This document shows, in pieces, positions 8,311-11,117 of a stretch of 11,117 nucleotides of DNA. The DNA is from Nitrospirota bacterium (GTDB lineage: Bacteria; Nitrospirota; Thermodesulfovibrionia; Thermodesulfovibrionales; SM23-35): contig JACRGU010000140.1 of assembly GCA_016212245.1 (NCBI GenBank), positions 1 to 11,117 on the forward strand, in the 5' to 3' direction. Both the position numbers and the translations under genes were made by a program. How positions within the stretch are numbered: the stretch's first letter is position 1; each line of letters starts with the position of its first letter. The notes beneath the pieces were generated by a model. That model worked only from the letters and a program-made list of their open reading frames with translations, was not told the DNA's origin and did not search any database.

Positions 8311-8824
8311 TAGTTTTCAGTGCTTCCATTGCATAAGCAAAACTGCTGACAGTCGCAGAAAGAACACAGGCCATCTTGCTGAGAGGTGCCACGAACACAC
8401 CTGCAAGTATAGACAGCAACACTTCCCTCGGCGGCAGTTCAGCAATAGCTTTTATATCACCTGATGCACATAGCTTGCCTTCGACAATGCCGCTACTGAC
8501 CTTGAGTTTTTCGTTCTTCTTTGAGTACTCAAGTATCTTTTTTGCTATAAGCACAGGGTCATTGTAGCTGATAGCTATACCTATAGGGCCCTTGAAAAAG
8601 TCCTTTGCAACCGATACGGGCGTACCCTGGGACGCAATCTTAGCAAGGGTGTTTTTAACTACCCTGTACTCGAGGTTCGTACCCCTCAGGAGTCTCCTCA
8701 ACTCTGAAAGTTCAGTAACAGTTAACCCCTTATAATCTGTGAAGATTACTGCCTTTGCCCTACTGAACTTGTCTTTCAGTTCTGTTATGAGATGTGCTTT
8801 TTCTTCCTTCTTCAGTTTTATCAC
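8288..8824 (-). CDS. rplJ: 50S ribosomal protein L10
   Basis: L10 anchors the L7/L12 dimers and, with L11, forms the base of the ribosomal stalk. The 178-aa product is slightly longer than the E. coli protein (165 aa). The N-terminal rRNA-binding domain has the family's YKGLTV at 31-36 and RVVKNTLAKIA around 54-64. The C-terminal helices that carry L12 follow PPREVLLSILAGV (about 131-143). The last nine residues (KTKKVKSEK, 170-178) are Lys-rich. From Lys-173 on they are encoded by heptamer repeat units that continue past the stop, so this tail looks repeat-derived. The start is GTG at 8822-8824. No ATG is available in the short gap, and no upstream in-frame start exists before the rplA stop. 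The ribosome binding site is only moderate (a GTGGGAAGG run close to the start). Confidence 0.98.
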   Translation of the reverse strand: MIKLKKEEKAHLITELKDKFSRAKAVIFTDYKGLTVTELSELRRLLRGTNLEYRVVKNTLAKIASQGTPVSVAKDFFKGPIGIAISYNDPVLIAKKILEYSKKNEKLKVSSGIVEGKLCASGDIKAIAELPPREVLLSILAGVFVAPLSKMACVLSATVSSFAYAMEALKTKKVKSEK

Positions 8825-8851
8825 CCCTTCCCACTTATAACTTCTAACTTA
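8824..8851. repeat. Short heptamer run, AAGTTA type, between rplA and rplJ
   Basis: On the minus strand four 7-nt units fill this gap exactly: TAAGTTA, GAAGTTA, TAAGTGG and GAAGGGG. The first begins with the rplA stop codon TAA, and the last ends on the first base of the rplJ GTG start. The AGTTA core is the same as in the rplJ-rplL array. The later, G-rich units appear to supply the rplJ ribosome binding site. Unlike the longer arrays there is no flipped half, so no hairpin is expected. With only two clear AAGTTA copies, chance is a possible explanation on its own. The match to the neighbouring array makes it credible. Confidence 0.55.
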
Positions 8852-9541
8852 TTTAGTTGCTGTCAGTTTCCCTATATCAATAGCTATTCCTGGCCCCATG
8901 GTGGATGATATGGATAGCTTTTTAAGATACTTACCTTTGCTCGTCGGTGGTTTGGTCCTTACTATTGAATCAATTATTGCTTTAGCATTATCAAGAAGTC
9001 TCTGCGTATCAAATGAGACCTTACCGATCGGGACATGCACGATACCTGCTTTTTCAGCTTTGTACTCTACCTTCCCTGCCTTTATCTCCTTAACAGCCCT
9101 TGCAATATCAAAGGTTACAGTGCCAAGTTTAGGGTTAGGCATAAGTCCTCGTGGACCGAGTATCTTACCAAGTTTCCCTACAATGCCCATGATATCAGGA
9201 GTTGCAACAGCCTTGTCAAAGTCAAGCCACCCCTTAGTTATCTTTTCGATAAGATCTTCTGCACCAACAAAGTCTGCACCTGCATCTATAGCCTCTTTTT
9301 CCTTCTCTCCTTTTGCAAAAACCAGTACCTTAACACTTTTTCCTGTACCATATGGCAGGACAACTGTGCCTCTTACCATCTGGTCTGATTTCCTCGGGTC
9401 AATCCCAAGGTTAACTGCAAGATCAACAGTCTCATCAAACTTTGCATATGAAGATTCTTTCACAAGGCCTATAGCCTCTTCAAGCGTGTATTCCTTTCCT
9501 CTTTCTATTTTCTTCTTAGTTGCAATTATCTTTTTACCCAT
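8849..9541 (-). CDS. rplA: 50S ribosomal protein L1
   Basis: L1 binds 23S rRNA and forms the mobile arm at the E site that helps release deacylated tRNA. In several bacteria it also represses its own mRNA. The 230-aa length is standard. The family signature GPRGLMPNPKLGTVT is at about 129-143. The N-terminal segment GKKIIATKKKIERGKEYTLEEAI and the C-terminal MGPGIAIDIGKLTATK are also typical. The ATG at 9539-9541 follows a GAGGT ribosome binding site 17 nt after the rplK stop, and rplJ starts 24 nt downstream. No separate L1 target stem-loop is apparent in the short gaps around rplK and rplA. Confidence 0.99.
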   Translation of the reverse strand: MGKKIIATKKKIERGKEYTLEEAIGLVKESSYAKFDETVDLAVNLGIDPRKSDQMVRGTVVLPYGTGKSVKVLVFAKGEKEKEAIDAGADFVGAEDLIEKITKGWLDFDKAVATPDIMGIVGKLGKILGPRGLMPNPKLGTVTFDIARAVKEIKAGKVEYKAEKAGIVHVPIGKVSFDTQRLLDNAKAIIDSIVRTKPPTSKGKYLKKLSISSTMGPGIAIDIGKLTATK

Positions 9542-9558
9542 CTCTACCTCTACTGAAT

Positions 9559-9987
9559 TTAATCTATTATTTCGATCCCCATGCTCCTCGCAGTGCCGCT
9601 TACCATCTTTATGGCTTTGTCCAGAGAATAAGTATTAAGGTCAGGAAACTTTGTCTGTGCTATCTCCCTGATCTGGGCTGATGTAACCTTACCAACCTTA
9701 TCCTTATTGGGTGTGCCTGAGCCCTTTATGATACCAGCTGCCTTTTTAAGGAGTTCTGATGCTGGTGGTGTCTTGGTAATAAATGTGAATGACCTATCAG
9801 AATAGACAGTCAACACCACTGGTATTATTGTATCTCCAAGTGTCTGTGTCTGGGCATTAAATGCCTTACAAAACTCCATTATGTTAACACCGTGGGGACC
9901 AAGGGCTGGCCCTACAGGTGGCGCAGGGTTTGCTTTCCCTGCAGGTATCTGGAGCTTGACCTGAGCAACTACTTCCTTCTTAGCCAT
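9559..9987 (-). CDS. rplK: 50S ribosomal protein L11
   Basis: L11 binds the GTPase-associated region of 23S rRNA. It is the site of thiostrepton action and is needed for RelA activation. The 142-aa length matches the family. The N-terminal domain shows the proline-rich linker region IPAGKANPAPPVGPALGPHGVNIMEFCKAFN, beginning at residue 14. The C-terminal rRNA-binding domain has SAQIREIAQTKFPDLNT and the ending SGTARSMGIEI. The ATG at 9985-9987 lies 10 nt after the nusG stop, with an AGGGAGG ribosome binding site overlapping the nusG end, so translation is probably coupled. Confidence 0.99.
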   Translation of the reverse strand: MAKKEVVAQVKLQIPAGKANPAPPVGPALGPHGVNIMEFCKAFNAQTQTLGDTIIPVVLTVYSDRSFTFITKTPPASELLKKAAGIIKGSGTPNKDKVGKVTSAQIREIAQTKFPDLNTYSLDKAIKMVSGTARSMGIEIID

Positions 9988-9997
9988 TTAAACCTCC

Positions 9998-10522
9998 CTA
10001 TGCCTTTTCTACCTGAAAAAAATTAAGCTCAACAGGTGTTTGTCTACCAAATATACTGACCATGACACGGAGCCTGCCATGATTCATATCAACATCCTCA
10101 ACAAAACCAACAAAATTACTGAAAGGCCCATCAATAATCCTGACACTCTCTCCTTTCTGAAACTGAGTCCTGACCTGAGGGAGAGGTCCTTTCTCTATCT
10201 GCTGGAGTATAACAGCAACCTCTTCTTCAGGGAGTGCAACAGGTCTCGTTCCGCCTACAAAGCCTGTTACCCGTGGTGTACTCCTGACAAGGTGCCATGT
10301 CTCATCGTCCAGCTCCATCTCCACCAATATATACCCGGGATAAAATTTCTTATCGCTCTCCCTCTTTTTACCTCCCTTTAACTCTATAACCCTTTCTGTA
10401 GGTATAAGTATCCTCGATATCTTTTCCTGCAGACCCTTCTTATCCCTTTTATCTTCTATAGTGAGCTTTACCTTTTCTTCAAACCCTGAATAGGTGTGCA
10501 CTACATACCAGTTCTTCCCCAT
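9998..10522 (-). CDS. nusG: Transcription termination/antitermination factor NusG
   Basis: NusG binds the RNA polymerase clamp to suppress pausing. Through its KOW domain it contacts Rho or ribosomal protein S10. The 174-aa length is typical of forms without extra domains. The NGN domain (about 1-110) starts WYVVHTYSGFEEKV and contains KKFYPGYILVEMELDDETWHLVR (58-80) and TPRVTGFVGG. The KOW domain at about 122-155 reads KGESVRIIDGPFSNFVGFVEDVD with the conserved Gly-Pro-Phe turn. The ATG at 10520-10522 is 15 nt after secE. Its ribosome binding site is weak: an AGGA very close to the start and an AAGGTAGG overlapping the secE stop. Confidence 0.99.
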   Translation of the reverse strand: MGKNWYVVHTYSGFEEKVKLTIEDKRDKKGLQEKISRILIPTERVIELKGGKKRESDKKFYPGYILVEMELDDETWHLVRSTPRVTGFVGGTRPVALPEEEVAVILQQIEKGPLPQVRTQFQKGESVRIIDGPFSNFVGFVEDVDMNHGRLRVMVSIFGRQTPVELNFFQVEKA

Positions 10523-10537
10523 AATCCTAATTTATAC

Positions 10538-10723
10538 CTACCTTAATGCCATACTGACTAATTTTGAAAGACCAAGATCAACAATACCAAGAAACAACGA
10601 AATAACTATAACAGTTATTATAACAACCCATGTCGAGCCGATAAGCTCCTCCTTTGAGGGAAAAACCACCTTCTTTATCTCGATCTTCACTTCCCTGAAA
10701 AATTCTTTAACCCTATTTAACAT
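10538..10723 (-). CDS. secE: Preprotein translocase subunit SecE
   Basis: Small essential subunit that clamps SecY in the inner-membrane SecYEG channel. The 61-aa product is the short, single-helix form common outside the enterics. An amphipathic N-terminal helix (about 4-20) is followed by the conserved VVFPSKEEL hinge (19-27). One transmembrane segment spans about residues 32-52, preceded by the family-typical Ser-Thr-Trp. Its place directly before nusG and after tRNA-Trp is the usual context. The ATG at 10721-10723 has no recognisable Shine-Dalgarno sequence. An in-frame TAA about 27 nt upstream, with no other start codon between, leaves this as the only plausible start. Confidence 0.96.
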   Translation of the reverse strand: MLNRVKEFFREVKIEIKKVVFPSKEELIGSTWVVIITVIVISLFLGIVDLGLSKLVSMALR

Positions 10724-10768
10724 AACATTAACGTTTAAAAGCTTAACGTTTTAACTCATAAACTTATT
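10724..10768. other. AT-rich secE leader with two AACGTT palindromes
   Basis: Between the putative promoter and secE lie two copies of the self-complementary hexamer AACGTT, at 10730-10735 and 10745-10750, 15 bp apart and flanking AAGCTT (10739-10744). The surrounding sequence is TTAA-rich and nearly symmetrical. It could be a protein-binding dyad or a decayed repeat of the AGTTA kind seen further downstream. No SD-like sequence for secE is present here. Nothing else is recognised. Confidence 0.3.
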
Positions 10769-10797
10769 ATTATAACACAAAAATGCAAAAATGGCAG
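10769..10797 (-). promoter_or_regulatory. Candidate sigma-70 promoter for secE-nusG-rpl-rpo operon
   Basis: On the minus strand a perfect -10 hexamer TATAAT (10769-10774) lies 17 bp downstream of CTGCCA (10792-10797), which matches 4 of 6 positions of TTGACA. The predicted start would be near 10762, giving a secE leader of about 39 nt. The -35 element would overlap the encoded CCA end of tRNA-Trp. The call rests on sequence match only; in an AT-rich gap a chance TATAAT is quite possible. Confidence 0.4.
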
Positions 10798-10868
10798 GCC
10801 AGGAGGGATTTGAACCCCCAACCCTCGGATTTGGAGTCCGATGCTCTATCCGTTAGAGCTACTGGCCT
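10792..10868 (-). tRNA. tRNA-Trp (anticodon CCA)
   Basis: The cloverleaf folds completely: acceptor AGGCCAG/CTGGCCT, D-stem GCTC/GAGC, anticodon stem TCGGA/TCCGA with loop CTCCAAA giving anticodon CCA, a 5-nt variable loop, and T-stem GGGGG/CCCTC (one G-U pair) with loop TTCAAAT. The discriminator is G, as expected for bacterial tRNA-Trp, and the 3' CCA is encoded. The total is 77 nt including CCA. A tRNA-Trp gene between rpmG and secE is a conserved bacterial arrangement. It is flanked on both sides by an identical 12-bp AT-rich sequence. Confidence 0.98.
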
Positions 10869-10875
10869 AACCTTT

Positions 10876-10976
10876 AAAAATGCAAAATTCAAATATCAAA
10901 AATCAAAACTATGGAAATTTAAATTTATTGATAATTCCTCAATTTTGCATTTTGCTTTTTAAATTTTGAATTTGCT
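10876..10976. repeat. Inverted heptamer array, AAAATnC type, between rpmG and tRNA-Trp
   Basis: The 108-bp gap is mostly 7-bp units. On the plus strand AAAATGC, AAAATTC, AAATATC, AAAAATC and AAAACTA start at 10877, 10884, 10891, 10898 and 10905. After a 29-bp AT-rich centre the flipped form follows from 10941: AATTTTG, CATTTTG, CTTTTTA, AATTTTG, AATTTGC at 10941, 10948, 10955, 10962 and 10969. A perfect 13-bp dyad pairs AAAATGCAAAATT (10877-10889) with AATTTTGCATTTT (10941-10953). The units run up to the rpmG stop codon. The RNA could form a long AT hairpin ending in a short U-run (minus strand of 10876-10880), so weak termination after rpmG is conceivable. No convincing promoter for the tRNA was found within it. 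Confidence 0.8.
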
Positions 10977-11117
10977 TTATGCCTTCGTCTCCTTATGTAA
11001 TGTATGGCGCCTGCAATGCCTGCAGTATTTTTTCCTCTGCAATTTGTCAGGCGTATTTTTCTTGTTTTTCATTGTTGAATAATTTCTATTCTTACACTCT
11101 GTACACTGAAAAAGTAT
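10977..11117 (-). CDS. rpmG: 50S ribosomal protein L33, N-terminus cut by window edge
   Basis: Small 50S protein near the E site. The last 46 codons are visible; the start codon and about five residues lie beyond the window. The sequence has the family core QCTECKNRNYSTMKNKKNT and the ending HTLHKETKA. All four zinc ligands are present as two CxxC pairs (visible residues 5/8 and 32/35), so this is the zinc-binding form rather than the Cys-less form. Its position before tRNA-Trp and secE is the usual one. The stop codon is TAA at 10977-10979, immediately followed in transcription direction by the heptamer array. Confidence 0.95.
   Translation of the reverse strand: MLFQCTECKNRNYSTMKNKKNTPDKLQRKKYCRHCRRHTLHKETKA

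Noticed and set aside
8898..9638. Long plus-strand reading frame (246 aa) opposite rplA and part of rplK
   Set aside because: It lies antisense to highly conserved genes, has a low-complexity Ser/Pro/Leu-rich product with no family resemblance, and is a mirror of the codon use of rplA.
10869..10976. Promoter for tRNA-Trp within the rpmG-tRNA gap
   Set aside because: Several TTGAnn words occur because of the repeats, but none has a fair -10 partner at normal spacing.
7751..10976. CRISPR array
   Set aside because: The repeats are 7 bp, degenerate and without spacers.

Overview
The window is a bacterial ribosomal protein and RNA polymerase locus read entirely from the minus strand. In transcription order, from high to low coordinates, it holds rpmG (5' end cut by the window edge), tRNA-Trp(CCA), secE, nusG, rplK, rplA, rplJ, rplL, rpoB and rpoC (3' end cut by the window edge). 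The gene order is one of the most conserved in bacteria and no gene is broken or out of place. The long plus-strand reading frames are shadows of these genes.

Organism: the DNA is moderately AT-rich by eye (not counted), with frequent AGG Arg and ATA Ile codons. RpoB (1310 aa) and RpoC are of the long form also found in Proteobacteria. RpoB carries extra segments around residues 225-350 and 940-1045, and RpoC carries an SI3-like insert in the trigger loop. The zinc-binding (four-Cys) form of L33 and a one-helix, 61-aa SecE are also present. My best guess is an uncultivated or poorly sampled lineage near Nitrospirota or the former Deltaproteobacteria. This is a low-confidence impression, because no search was possible.

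How the genes work together: SecE is the essential small subunit of the SecYEG translocon. NusG couples RNA polymerase to the ribosome and to Rho. L11, L1, L10 and L7/L12 build the L1 arm and the L12 stalk with its L11/L10 base. RpoB and RpoC form the catalytic core of RNA polymerase. Gene gaps are very short (1-24 nt), except rplJ-rplL (65 nt), rplL-rpoB (101 nt), secE-tRNA (68 nt) and tRNA-rpmG (108 nt).

The unusual part is in those gaps. Four of them (rpmG-tRNA, rplA-rplJ, rplJ-rplL, rplL-rpoB) consist largely of degenerate 7-bp tandem units in register. In the three longer ones the units flip to their reverse complement half-way, so the whole gap can fold into a long imperfect hairpin. 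Each array begins at or overlaps the stop codon of the gene before it, and one supplies the last codons of rplJ. The unit differs between gaps (AGTTAnn/AAGTnnn type, AGTCAnn type, AAAATnC type). Two of these arrays bracket rplL, whose protein is needed in several copies per L10. These heptamer arrays are the most interesting signal in the window.
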